Shown here: one piece after another, positions 21,333 through 32,874 of the stretch
How positions within the stretch are numbered: the stretch's first letter is position 1
How the letters are laid out: each line of letters opens with the position of its first letter
Assembly: GCA_001574975.1 (NCBI GenBank)
Contig: KQ965803.1
Location: 189,831-253,830 of the forward strand
DNA from: Gonapodya prolifera JEL478
Lineage: Eukaryota > Monoblepharomycota > Monoblepharidomycetes > Monoblepharidales > Gonapodyaceae
Direction of reading: 5' to 3'
Length of the DNA: 64,000 nt
The notes under the pieces: model-generated
Databases searched by the model: none
Told to the model about the DNA's origin: nothing
What the model saw: the letters and a program-made list of their open reading frames with translations, nothing else
Translations under genes and position numbers: made by a program

Positions 21333-22096
21333 AGCGGAAGAAAGTGTCTCAGCTTCCATGTGGATGTGGGTATCCATGTGAAACAACTGAAACCCTGGCT
21401 GGACGTTTTCTTTTATACCCTATCCAGATCCCGGCTGCACCACCACCGCCACGAGACGCCATGATCTCAATCAACATATGGCGAATAAGCATGGTCACTC
21501 GGTGAAGGATAAGGTCAGAAACTAACCCCCAACTGAAACAAGCTCTAAAGTTCCGTTCAAAATGGCGGCGGCTGAAGTGGATGATTCATAAAATGACGAT
21601 ATCCAGTAGAAAATTTATTTTGTAAACCGCTTTGGCGTTGTAGACTACGGAGATTGAAGGAACAAATGAGAGTTTTCTCCGAAACTGGACAGCGATTTTA
21701 CAGACCCAAGCAGTGGAGCCAAGCTACCAAAACCAACTTCATGTGGATGGCGGTGGGTCGGCGACCCGCCCAGGAAGTGCCATCACCAAGGTTTGAGACA
21801 GGTGCGGTTGTGAGAATTTCTTGGGGCTCAAAGTGGGCCGATCATAATATGTGATTCATTGCACATTTCGGGGGATGTTGTTCCTCTTCTTGACATAGAT
21901 ATTACCATAATACAATCGAATGGCAATACCAATAGAAAAGAAGATTGGTCGCACTCGCAGTTTCCATGTGGCCTCGCTACTATTATCCGCTGCAAGATTA
22001 TTCCTCTTGAGTGGGGGTTCGAACTTTTCTCCAAGTTGAGGATGTCGCGTTGTGACGTGTTTCCTGTAGTTGCACAGAAGGAACAGGCTCAAGACC
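21333..22096. other. intergenic, no gene seen
   Basis: This is 3' flanking DNA between convergent genes. A ggggttcgaa word near 22014 looks like a tRNA T-loop, but the flanks do not pair. Confidence 0.4.
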
Positions 22097-23689
22097 TCAG
22101 CGTTGTTTTGTGATTTTTCCCTTGATGGCTGCAAGTGCCCGGAAAGAGTTCTTGTCCGTCCGACGCAAGTTCACGAGCTTCGGGTGGAGGACGTGTTCTG
22201 ACTGAAAGAGACAAAAATCTCGTGCTTGGAAGTCAATCCGTTAGTATTGCATCATTCAGAAGTCCGCACTCATACGTCCACGCGCGGGCAACGTTGGCGA
22301 TAGTGTAGCCACCCCCACCAAGTACAAGCATGGGTAAATTGCGGGTCTTTAAATACTCAATGCACCTCCCGTGTCCACGAATCGACAGATTGAAGGTACC
22401 CAGTTTGTCCCCGGCGATGGAGTCTGCACCAGTCTGGACAACGATTGCGCTCGGTTGACAGTGGGTCATCACCAAGTCCATTACTTCACAAAAAGTTTCA
22501 AAGTACGGTCCGTCGCGAATGTGGTCATCTAGGGGGATGTTCACGGAGAATCCTTCCCCTTGCCGCAATCCGGTCTCTCGTTTGGACCCCGTGGTAGGAA
22601 AAAATTTGCCGTTGAAATACGTTGATTCGTAACAATCATGTTCGGTAAGTCTTCAGTTCAGTTCCTCATGCAAAATTGTTGCTTTCATAATCACACACCT
22701 GGACTCCATCGCCGTGGTGAACATCAATGTCCACGTAGAGAACGCGAGGAAACATTCTTTGTTGGATGACGCATCAAAACGTTCAAAGAAGACGTAACGT
22801 AGTTTCATCAAGAACACACCTTAACAGCTCAAGAGTTGCCAAAACAATATCGTTGATGTAACAAAACCCAGATGCACTTGACCTCCGGGCGTGATGAATG
22901 CCCCCTGCATAGTTTATTGCGATATCGGCGTTTCCTTCAGTCAGCATTCGACCTGCCTCCACAGACACGCCGGAGAAATGCTGGCACCATTTGTACACGC
23001 CATTGAATACGGGGCAGTCGGATTTTTCTTCATCATTTCCCGCATCCAGTCCGAATTGATCTAGATAGGGACCCCAAGCTGAGGTGGCGAGCTCTGGCGT
23101 TACATTGCCATTGAATGCAAGTTTCAACATTCGGTGAAAGAGGCAATAACCCCAGTCGGAATGCCAAAGTGAAGCAAAACTCACCGCTTGAGGAAATTGA
23201 TGTACTCTATGTCGTGAAACTCGACCAACTCAACATCGTGCGCCTTCCGGGGAACACTCCCATTTTCCTGTACAGCGCATAGCCTTCAATAAGTGCGTCT
23301 GCGATTGCCACTCGAGCGGGTTTCATGGCATGGTCATCGCCCAAATCGAATGATGCAACTGACGGATTGAAGAAGTAGGCAATTTTCGCTTTTGGGATGC
23401 CTTGAAGCGGTTCATTTTCAAATAGGCTAGATGGCAAAGGCGAAAGAGTTAAAGATTTCTGAACCGGACCGCCTCTGTCATCCTCCAGAAGCTCTGGTCC
23501 AAAGGGACTACCATTCGAGGACTCTCTGGTGACGTTCGCGTGCGATTCATCCACGGGATCCGCTTTGTAGACCATTGTGCATTTCCTGGCATCAAAAGGT
23601 GAGTCGAGCATATTTGTCCGTGTCCGTTGAAAACAAGTGCGGAGATAGCAACGGCGTATGGTGCTTGCTTCTTTGGTCACACCAGGCAT
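22097..23689 (-). pseudogene. class I histone deacetylase (HDAC3/HOS2-like) with broken reading frame
   Basis: The translation gives KIAYFFNPSVASFDLGDDH, the FLK end of exon 1, [66 protein letters not shown] and a C-terminal VLHPKL. This is the class I HDAC order with the zinc ligands and the catalytic Tyr kept. The frame is interrupted: one base seems missing between GVFP and RKAHDVEL. No AG acceptor in the right phase precedes VTPE. A stop lies between DGVQ and LTEHD. The join to the C-terminal exon has no usable donor. Other introns (for example GTGTGT...AAAG before MFPRVLYV) are clean. It is either a recent pseudogene or a working gene with base-call errors. The N-terminal extension of about 100 residues is also unusual. 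Confidence 0.75.
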
Positions 23690-24185
23690 GATACCAATAT
23701 AGGAAACAACTTTCAAATTTAAGACTACATCATCTACACACTGCTGGTGCTCTTATCATTGGCTCCAGACGACTCTACATCAAACCATTTTATGTTCCTA
23801 TCAGTGCCGTGTTTATTGGCCTGAACTTGAGTTCTCGCGAAGACGTAGTTGGGGTTGAGCTACTCAACAAGACTCTCTGTCCTGGGTCACAGGTCGAATT
23901 GGCATGGACCCGCCCCTCCAACGACTGGTCAGACCGAACCACGGTTTGATCAACATAGGATTCGTGGGACCGAAGCTCACCCCCGCGGCCCATTTGCTGA
24001 CTCTGCACCGAAGAATCACTGCAAGACAAACAAAAGGAGTTTCCTCCCTTTTGCACATTTATTTCCACACACCGCACCCGATTGTTTGCAACAAAATACA
24101 ACAATGCAATTACATATTAAGAATGTGACGGATCGGGATGATCTAAGTGACACGCTCTACTCCACTCCGCTCTCCCATAAACCCA
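23690..24185. other. intergenic between the HDAC start and the transporter stop
   Basis: Upstream region of the HDAC gene and 3' flank of the FHS transporter. No element was recognised. Confidence 0.5.
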
Positions 24186-26052
24186 TTAAACTTCAACCTT
24201 GTTCTCCGCGATGGGCTTGAGTTCCGGGGACTCTGCCTCGTCCGACTTGAGCGCGAGGAACCTGCGGCCGTCCTCGTTCCACACGTACACGGCCCAGAGC
24301 GCAATATAGGCGAAGCAAGGCACGACGAGGAAGTAGGACACGCGCGTGGTGTGGTGTTCGGCGATGGCGGCTTGGATTGGCGGGAAGACTGCACCACCAC
24401 TAACACCCATCTGCGGAGGGGAAGGGGGACGATCAGATGTGGAACGAGACGGAAAAGGATGAGTGGCAACACGTACCACGAGGAGGGCAGCTGCGCGGCG
24501 AGTGTGGCGACCGAGGTTGGAGGTTCCGAGCACGAAGATGACGGGGTACATGATGGACTCGAAGAACATGATGAGGATGAGGCAGACCTGAGCGGGTTTG
24601 GTTTCTCGTTAATCATTTGCACATAGAGCCTCCGAACAGCGAACGCAAGACTCACCACGCCGGCCATTCCTTGAGTGGATCCGATGAGCACAGCCAGAAC
24701 TGCGGCGGCGACCGAGTAGATGAAGAGCACGACAGGCGCAGACACGACGGCGAGGACAGCAGTTCCGATGAATCGGCCGACGGTGAAAGTGATGAGCCCG
24801 TACGACAACAGCTGGGACCCTTCCGAGTCAGCAATGTTCGCGTTCTCAGCGGCGTAGTTGAGGAAGAAGGTTCCGATAGTGACCTGCGCGCCGACGTAGA
24901 GGAACTGGGCGACGAACCCTCCGATGGCGCGGTACTGCTGCCAGAACGGGCGAGATGCCCTCGACTCGTGACCCGCGTCCTTCTCGTCAGCGTCGGCTTG
25001 AAGCGAGTCCTCGGAAACTTCGGGGATGTCCGAGAAGAAGAAGAGGGTTGCGACGAGGATTCCCATGAGCGAGACGGCGAGGTAGACCCATTGGACGTTG
25101 TCCAGGTTGTCGTTGTTGGATTCGGAGAAGAAGTACTTCGAGGCGATAAGCGGGCCGGAGAAGGATGCGACGCCGTTGAAGGATTGGGAGAATTGGAGGC
25201 GGAAGTTGGCCAGCTTGATCGGGGGCATAACCGAGACGTAAGAGTTTGCCGCGACCTCGAGTGTGGCGAGACCGCACGCGATGACGGCCGTGCAGACCAC
25301 AAAGCCGCCAAAGACGCCGCCTGGGTTGCTAGAGCCGACCGAGAACTTGGCCACGGGCCAGAAGAAGATGGCTCCGATGGAGTACAAGGAGAGACCCATG
25401 ATGATGGCGACTTTGTAGCCCTTGCGGCGGAGGACTTCACCGGCGATGGGAGAGTAGCTGTGACGCGGGAGAGTGATGAGGGGGACGTTGTCAGTCATGT
25501 GTCCTTTGAGCAAACATCCGCGAAAGAGTCATCGGTCAGCGCTGTCGCGCTAAGGCGTTGATATACGCTCCGCGAGAGTATATTCCGCTTCGTGGATCAC
25601 TCGCCAGCGGCGAACAGCATCGGTCAGCTCCTAGCGACGCTTAGGCCTCGGAAAGCTCGGTCTTCCGTGCTTCGCACTCCAGACCTCGTAAACCCCCAAC
25701 CAAGACTCACAGGAAGTACCCAACACCGAAATAGGCGACCTGCAATCCCGTAGACTGGATCTTTGAAATACCAAGCACGTTCTGGAAGTGCTTGTTGAGG
25801 ACATCGAGCAGACCGTACGCGAAACCCCAGAGGAAGAAGAGCGAGGTCACGAGAATGTAAGCCCAGACTTGAGTGGCGCGAGTGGTGGGTGGTGGGAGGG
25901 TGGTGGAAGGGGGAGGGGGTTGAGAGAAAACGAGTGAGCGATGGAAAAGGAACAGTAGGGCTAACGCGATAAGACTCACGGAATCTGCGAGTGATGAATC
26001 CGTTTTTGAAGGGGTTTCCGCCTCCGCCCGTTGCGATTGCACCTCCAGCCAT
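24186..26052 (-). CDS. FHS-family sugar/H+ symporter (L-fucose permease-like MFS)
   Basis: The start at 26050-26052 (MAGGAIATGGGGNPFKNGF) is spliced to TM1 (VWAYILVTSLFFLWGFAYG) with LLDVLNKHFQNVLG, which is the FucP signature. The long third exon has SPIAGEVLRRKGYK, the usual loop after TM2, and TM3-TM10. It also has LATLEVAANSYV and NFRLQFSQSFNGVAS, both strongly conserved in FHS transporters. The last exons give MFFESIMYPVIFVLGT and MGVSGGAVFPPIQ. The C-terminus is cytosolic and ends ENKVEV. The product is about 480 residues with 12 predicted TM helices, usual for the family, and acts at the plasma membrane as a proton-coupled hexose or deoxyhexose importer. Substrate specificity cannot be told. 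Intron 2 (25703-25471) contains the intron-resident repeat. Confidence 0.92.
25531..25651 (-). repeat. intron-resident ~120-bp repeat, copy in FHS transporter intron 2
   Basis: The plus strand reads atcggtcagcgctgtcgcgc, then gctccgcgagag, ttccgcttcg, a spacer, then atcggtcagctcc and gcttaggcctcgg. The same ordered blocks occur in intron 4 of the RraA-like gene (44187-44302), in the same orientation relative to transcription. The two outer blocks resemble each other, so the element is bounded by imperfect direct repeats of about 27 bp. It lies entirely within an intron with good GT and AG ends. Confidence 0.65.
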
Positions 26053-27515
26053 GGCAGTGTCAAGTTACGGTTCAGGTGAGTGGGTTGAGCGAGTGTTTGG
26101 CAGACGACCGTGTTGTGGAGGCGAGAGAGGCAAGTGATCGACAACTGTTCTGCTCGAGGCAGCGAGGGTTTTATAGGGGAGATAGGAGCGTGCGACCGAC
26201 ATCAGTGTCCAGCGTGTCGTTGGAGGAAATAGGAGCTGAATAGGACTGAGGGTGCAGGTGAGGTGGAAGTTCTGCCACCGGCTCTTTTTCTGACAGGGCA
26301 GACACCCTCATCTCGTCTCCACGCAGGATACCCGCATCGGGGCGGAGAGAGAGCGCAAAAAGGCGGCAGAAAGAGTGGAAAAGCGGTTTCAGCTGGCGTT
26401 AGGGTGTGCCTCGGCCGGTGCGGGTTTGGGCGAGAGGACGGTGCCACCAACCTCGCACACTGCTCTTTCCCACTTATCCACGTTCGAATCACTGTACGCA
26501 CTTTTTCTTTTCTTCACCGAGGAGCTCCAAAGGTACGGGCGGTGCACAGCCGAAGCCTTGCTGTGTCACGGCGCAGGGTCGTTAGGATCCCCACCAGCCG
26601 GCGAATTACATCACACGCCCTTGGCGCCGAGAGACGAGAGGGGCCGGATGGAAGACACCCGCGGACAGGAAATGCGATCGCCGGGCGGATAATCTCGCCG
26701 GTAGACAGGTGCCTCATTTCTTGCCTTGTTGCCCAGCAGAAAAGATCCGCCTGTGTGCCCTGATTGGCCTTACAGCGCATTATGAAAGTATAAAGGTTAT
26801 TCGCGCAGGGGTGGAACACGTCAGCGTAATGTCAGAGCATGACTTTGGAGAAGCAGAGAGATGCATTCCTTGGCACGCGGTGCATAGGGCTGACCCTCTG
26901 TGCCCTGATGCAGCCCAGGTATGAAAAGTGCAAAGGCTATTCGAGCAGACCTGGGCCACGTCCTACCACGTCAGTGTGGCAACTGAGAGCATAAATTTGG
27001 AGAAAAGCAGAAATGGAACCTTGTCTTTCTTTGGTGGTGCGGTGTTGCAACATGTCCCATCAGAAATCCTGTAAGAGCGCCCATGTGCAAGTCGTACACG
27101 TCCGTGTGACAACAGAGACAGAGCATAACTTCGGCGAAAGGCAGAAATGGAACCTTGTCTTTCTTTGCTGGTGTCGCATCATGTCACAGAAAGCCTAAAC
27201 TGAGCGGCACCGAACGAGTTAACTCAGGAGTTGGCTCAAACCTTCTCGGTGAAGGGAAGAGCGCGGCCGAACGCCGCCGGGGGCCAAGCGCGAGTTTTTG
27301 GTTGCAGGTGGTACTGTACCCAAAGGGCTGGTGCTGTGTGTGTCAGGTGACATGAGACGAATCTTGAAGGGTTGAAGGTCATTTTTACGTAAATTGTGAC
27401 AGAGAACGGTTCGTGAGGTAGCCGTCAGTGTTAGGAGGCCTCCATACAGTTGAAGGCTTGCGGCATCGGCATTGGTTCAGTTGGTCCGTTCACCAAACAC
27501 AACACCACCACCAAA
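26053..27515. other. intergenic between divergent transporter and CoA-ligase genes
   Basis: About 1.46 kb with no gene. It contains the diverged tandem repeat at 26745-27190, described separately. It is the shared upstream region of two divergently transcribed genes. Confidence 0.55.
26745..27190. repeat. diverged tandem repeat, three units of roughly 145 bp
   Basis: Units start near 26750, 26895 and 27068. Shared words are ctgtgccctgat, then aaggctattcg/aaggttattcg, cacgtcagtgtg/cacgtcagcgta, gagcataa/gagcatga, ttggaga, and (units 2 and 3) gcagaaatggaaccttgtctttctttg. Identity between units 2 and 3 is highest at their right ends. The repeat lies in the shared upstream region of the FHS transporter and CoA-ligase genes. 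Confidence 0.6.
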
Positions 27516-30500
27516 ATGGCATCACCAGACCCACCACACCCACCGCTGTCCCAAACGACAACCACATCCCTCGCCGCCCTGCTCTCCTTCGTTTCAACCC
27601 CGCTCGATGCCATCCTGGCACATAACGACGGATCCACCATGCCGGACGAGGCGAGGAGGAGGTTCGAGAGGATGGTTCGAGATGCGGCGGGTGCCGGTGG
27701 AGGTGCGTCGAGCTGCAATCGCAATTGGAATTGCCGGCCATTGGAGAATGAAATCGATAACATCATGATGCTTCACTTGACTTGTTCATGGGCACCATTC
27801 TCACTCGCTCCACTCCGGCATTTTCCTGCCAACTGTCACCTGCCACCTGCTGGATACGATTGTTTTCATGGCTCGAATTCAATCGATACCATGGTCCCCG
27901 GCCCGCCACCTTGCCCTTGCCAATGTCAACATCTTCACGGTCACCCAATCCCACCCGCTCTGGCATTCTTCTGCCACCTGCCACCTGCGAACTGACAATT
28001 GCCAACTGCTGCACATGATTTTTTTCATGGCACGAATTCAATCGATACCATGGTCACCTGCCTGCCACCTGCCACCTGCTTCACCTCAACATTTTCGTGG
28101 ACATGTGATGCACGCCCACGCTCCCCTTCCTTGCCTTTGTTCCACTACCACGTCGCGAATCGCGTCAATCAGACACACCCGTCCCCGCATACCGGTCCCT
28201 GCTCTCATCCCTCTCCTCGCCACCGACTGCGACCGACCTCGCCACCCTCCCGTTCGACGACCTCCTCCGCGTGCTCCCGCTCGTCGATAAGACGAATTAC
28301 ATCAACTTGTTTACACCAGAGGAGAGATGCTTCGAGGGCGGTGAGTCGCCTGGTCATTCGGTTGTCTGTCTTGCCAATGCCAATCCCCCTCCCTCGCTCA
28401 CCCACTCAACCCCCAACAGCACCTCCCCCCGACTTCCTGCACCTCTCATCCGGCTCCGGCGGCAACCCGACCCTCTGGCGGCGCGCTCTCGCCGACGAAC
28501 TCTCCGTCGCGCCGCGGTTCGAGCAGGTTTTGCGGGATAGTTTCGGGTGTAGGCCCGGGCCGGGGGGAAAGTCGTCGCTTTGTATAATCGCCTTTCCGTT
28601 GGGAAGTTGGGGTGAGTTTGAGGGACTTCAGAGTGTCGGGTGGGGGTGAGCGCGGGATTTCGAAGGGGACGGAGGGACAACGATGACACAAAGGCATGGA
28701 ACACAACTGTTTGACATGCACCGATGTGGACTGGAGTGTGCTATGGACGCCAAGTGTTCCCACCCACCACACCTTCCCCCCCTTCCACTCACCACCAAGT
28801 CGGCGGTCTCTTCACCACCCTCTGCCTTCGCCACCTCGCGCTCAAGGGCTACCCGCTGGCCATCCTCGCCCCGGGCAATGACCCACTCGAGATCCTGCGC
28901 TGCTGCGAGCGCGCCGCGGGGGCGTACGATCAGACCGTTATTTTGGGGTAAGAGTGAGGTGCGCCCCGGGCCGGGGGTTGGGGGTTGGGGTTGGGAGGGG
29001 TTTTGAGGACCGCAGGAGATGAAGATTCACCNNNNNCCCCCCCTCGTGCGGGATTAGGTACCCCCCGTTCGTCAAGACGGTCGTGGACTTGCACAACCAC
29101 CGCCGCGCGCAGGGCTTGTCGACGTTCGAAATGCGCGCGATAAAGCCAAAGTTTGTCTTTGCGGGGGAGGTGTTCAGTGAGAGTTGGAGGGATATGGTGG
29201 GCGAGCGGAGGTGAGATGGTGGTTGGTGGGACTCATCGCTTGTGCTCGTCATCTCACCCCGTCCCTTTCTCCCATCCCCCAGCGGCGCCGAAAACGTCAT
29301 CACGGACATGTAAGCTGATGAGCCCAACGTCGTCTATGAACACCCACTAAACCACTCTTGGACTTGGGACTGCCTCTCCCCACCCCACGCCTGCACCGTG
29401 ACCACAGCGTCAGCATATACGGTACCGCCGACGCCGGCGTCCTGGCATGCGAAACACCTCTATCAGTCGTCATCCGGCGGTGGTTAAGTAAGTTCCCTTT
29501 CCACCTTATTGCCACTCCAATCCTCAACGACACGTCCCGTGGTTTCCTATCTTAGGCGCCGACCCCACCCTCTCCCGCACCTTGTTTGGAAAATCCCGCC
29601 TTCCGTCGTTCCTCCAGTACGACGCGTGTACGCGCCTCATGGAACTCACATCCCCCGCAACCTCATCTGCCCCCTCCGCGGCGCAAGAAAAGACCCCGGC
29701 ACAAACGGGTGCGGGTCCCGCGCCGCCGAAGGAAGACGAAGGACGGACCCTGTGCTTCTCGACACTCCCTGGGTGGCGTGGGGACGCCGCCAAAGGGGAA
29801 TGGGATAAGGGGGTCGTTGCGCCGCTGGTGGGTGTTGATGGTTGTGGGGGGATGTGGTCAGTAGTGAGAGCGTATAAAATTCTACTTGCGTCGTTTCGTG
29901 TCCCCACAATGTACCCCCCTCGATTCTTCGTCCCACCTACACGTGCCGGCAATCAGATCCGCTACAACATCCACGACTCTGGTGGCATCATGGCCTTTGA
30001 CGACATACTCGACTTTTGCCGCAAAAACGGGTTCGACCCAGTCGCGGCTCTTCCCGAGTCTGCCAGGGGATCTGTGCGGAGGTTGCCTTTTGTATGGGTG
30101 TTTGGGTATGTTGCGGTCGGAGGGCGGTTAGGGCGGGTAGGGTAACACTACGGTGCGCTAAACTTGTGTTGCTTGGTTCGCTAGGAGGTCCATGTGGACA
30201 GTCTCGCTTTACGGAGCGAATGTCTACGTGGAGAACATCATGGTGGGTCTTTATTGAACTGGTTGTAAAATCCTGCCATTACCGAACAAGCACAACGGAA
30301 TATTAGGTCGGCTTGGAGTCCAACGAGGTCAAGGAAGGAGTCACGGGCAAGTTCGTCTTGCTCACCACGGAGGACGAGGCGGGAGATACGGTCGTCAAGG
30401 TCATTGGTGAGCATCATTCTTCTCACACTGTCCGGAAACGCCCACGTCGGTCAAGTAAAGTTCAACCCTCACCGTCGTGGCCCGTCACCCCCCCACCAGT

Positions 30501-30699
30501 CGAACTCGCGCCCTCCCACGCTCCCTCGGCCGCCTTCGCCCTCGTGGTCGGCACGAGCGTTCACGCGAGTCTGGTGAGACTCAACAGCGAGTTCGCACAC
30601 TACGTGCCCAGGGAAAAGCAGCGGCCCGTGATCGAGCTGCGCGGGTATGGCGATAAGGAGTGGTTTCCGGTTGGAGTGAAGCATAAGTATACTGTTTGA
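27516..30699 (+). CDS. PaaK-type AMP-dependent CoA ligase (phenylacetyl-CoA ligase-like)
   Basis: The start is ATG at 27516-27518 (MASPDPPHPPLSQ). About ten exons give a product of around 550 residues. Markers are: LPLVDKTNYINLFTPEERC; an adenylate-binding GSGGNPTLWRRAL, corresponding to the Ser/Gly-rich loop of ANL enzymes; IVSIYGTADAGVLACETPL, the A5-type motif in its PaaK form; IRYNIHDSGG, the motif with the ribose-binding acid; and a C-terminal SLYGANVYVENIM domain ending VGVKHKYTV. Such enzymes activate aryl or acyl acids through an acyl-adenylate to CoA thioesters in the cytosol; the substrate is unknown. Intron 1 (about 460 nt) carries a tandem repeat, and NNNNN at 29032-29036 falls in another intron. 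The short exons around 29330 and 29420 rest on few residues. Confidence 0.82.
27780..28090. repeat. tandem repeat of ~159-bp period inside CoA-ligase intron 1
   Basis: The block ttttcatggc-cgaattcaatcgataccatggt occurs at about 27862 and 28022. It is followed each time by a Pro-codon-like ccacctgccacctgc run and a ctctggcattc-type block, giving a little over two units. It lies wholly within an intron bounded by GTGCGT and CAG. Confidence 0.65.
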
Positions 30700-31301
30700 T
30701 TGAATGTGTCGTCACAGAAGGTTGAGGTCGCTTTTATTATTATTATATTATTCTCGCCAATAAAAGTCGCGTGCATCCGGCGTGAAGTTGCACCTCGCAA
30801 TAACGAGCACGTTTCGAACGATAAATGAAATTACGTTTCCCAGTTCACGAGTCACGGCTTCTGTAGCAACACCGCATTCGTACACCCATGCGTGGCCATA
30901 AACCTCCTTCCCGGCACCTCTCCACGCATGCCCTGCAACGTCCAATGGTCCGTCCACAGGACGCCCCCCTTGCCGCTGTTCCGTCCGGCGGTGGACATGT
31001 CCACGAGGAAATTGGCTAGGGCTAGGAAGTGGATTCGCGCGGGGAGTTGCACGAGAGGAGGGCGTCGGTGAGGACGAGGTCGAGCGGCAGCGAGGGTGGC
31101 GGGGATGGCGTGCGGAGCGCGGTCCGAGGCGTCGTCGGAGGTGCGGTCGATTGTTAGCGACAGCCGCGAGAGGTTCGAGGTTCGAGATTCTCGGTGTGCA
31201 TCGTGGCAGTCGGGTGTGGGGCGCGTCCTGTGCTGCGGCCTGCGAAGGGCGGTGTCTTCGCCGTTGTGCGTGTGGCCACAGCAGCCGCTCCCACCACACA
31301 C
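30700..31301. other. intergenic or minus-strand exon candidate
   Basis: This lies between the CoA-ligase stop and the start of the next plus-strand gene. On the minus strand the open frame from 30852 upward contains a region that reads like protein (FLVDMSTAGRNSGKGG, then DHWTLQGMRGEVPGRRF), ending at 30852-30854. Its only ATG (31346) overlaps the neighbouring gene and no family was recognised, so it is not called as a gene. Confidence 0.3.
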
Positions 31302-32842
31302 ATGCCCGCCCCGCCGACAAAGGCGCCCGCGCTGACACCCGCGCAACTGGGCGTCGTGTCCAACCCAGCCCTGCGCACTCGCCTGGACGCCGCGGGCGAC
31401 TCCGAGTCAAACATCTCCAGCGTGGGCAAGGATGTGCTCGCATTCCACCAGAGACTCCTCTCTGAGTCCCATGCCAGGAGAGACGAGATCGCTCTCAAGG
31501 CTGCCCACGGTGCAGGCGCTGATCTCGCTGCGCAGAGGAAAATGCCCAGCGGGGCAGAAGCGCAGGTCGACTTCAGGAGCGTTCTGAAAAAGAAAGATTC
31601 AAGCACTGGCGCTCTACAAGGAGGAAGAGGAGGAGGAGGAGACGCTGCGGGCCCATCCCCTGGTGCGGATGGAAACTCGAACCAACTCTTGAAAGACCTG
31701 CCAAAACCCGAGATACCATTCAAACCCAAACCCTCTTCTCAAAGCGCCCCTACCGACTTTCAGGCAGGATTAATTCGAAAACCTACAGCCGGGCCGGGGT
31801 CTCTTCGTGGTCGCCCCACCATAGCGCGATCTGTAGATTCGCTCAAGGTCGATTCCACTCCGACTCCTTCTGGGTCCAATGGAACAGCCCCGAGCCCAGT
31901 GATATCTGCTGAACCAGCGACATCGTTCAGAGCTAAGCTCGCCAAGTTCAGTTCACAGCCGGAGCTCGAAACAGCCGCGGCGGCGCCACCCGTCTTTGTC
32001 CCTCCTCGCAAAGTCGAACCCGCCGCATGCGCATCCGCATCAGCATCTTCGCCAGAGAACAAGCCAACCTCGCCATTCCTGGACGCGAACAAGCGATTCA
32101 TCGCCGCCCCAGGTACAGATGTAGACATCTCCAAGGTCAATGCGCCCCACGTGCAAGCCTCGCAGTCCCAGTCCCTCTCCCCCTCTCCCGTCATTGCAAA
32201 CGGCTCGGAGACGCAGACGCCCTTCACAACAGCTCCCAACTCGGAGCAAACCTCGACACGGACGTCCATCGCCACGACGACGACGCCTGTCTCGCGACCT
32301 GCTCCTGCTCCTGCTGCTGCCGCGTCACCTCTCATCGCACCCCAACTCCAACTCCCGCTCCCCCCGCCACCAGCCTTGCCCGCCCACGCGCATCGCACGG
32401 CGTCGACGCGCTCGAAAGCATCCACGGCCTCGTTCGCGTCGGCCATGTCAGCTATGTCGGCCATGTCGGCAACGTCGGGCACGTCCTCTGAGCAAGCGCG
32501 TGCAAGTGCAAATGCTTCTGTACACAACGGAGGAGGGCACCCACCGCAACCGGTGCAGAGACGGAACATGCCCGGCGTCATCATTCCCCCACCTCCTCCG
32601 CCGAGAGCCAAGCCCGACGCCAATGACGATGTCACACCAACACCAGCATATTCTCGCGACTGCGACCGCGACCGCAACGGCAACGAAGCGTCCACGTCGA
32701 ACATGGCCCCTGCCCCTGCCCCAGCTCAGACGACCACCGAGGACCCGGACCCATCCCTGGCCTGGTACGACGTCCTATCCATCGACGGCCTCTCCGACAG
32801 GACCGATCAGCCCGGTCCCGCTCCTGCCCCTGCTCCTGCTCT

Positions 32843-32874
<32 letters not shown>

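Noticed and set aside
22005-22030. T-loop-like ggggttcgaac word suggesting a tRNA
   Set aside because: The flanking bases do not form a T-stem, and no acceptor or anticodon stems match within 75 bases.
24617-25561. 314-codon plus-strand frame, Asp/Glu/Val-rich
   Set aside because: Antisense shadow of the FHS transporter exon, whose protein is clearly recognised on the minus strand.
30852-31346. Minus-strand frame with protein-like VDMSTAGRNSGKGG and DHWTLQGMRGEV
   Set aside because: It looks coding for about 60 residues, but the only start overlaps a neighbouring gene on the other strand and no family was found. Left as a note in the intergenic entry.
31760-32704. 314-codon minus-strand frame
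   Set aside because: Antisense shadow of the Pro/Ala-rich gene at 31302-33251. Its composition follows codon bias, and no motif was seen.
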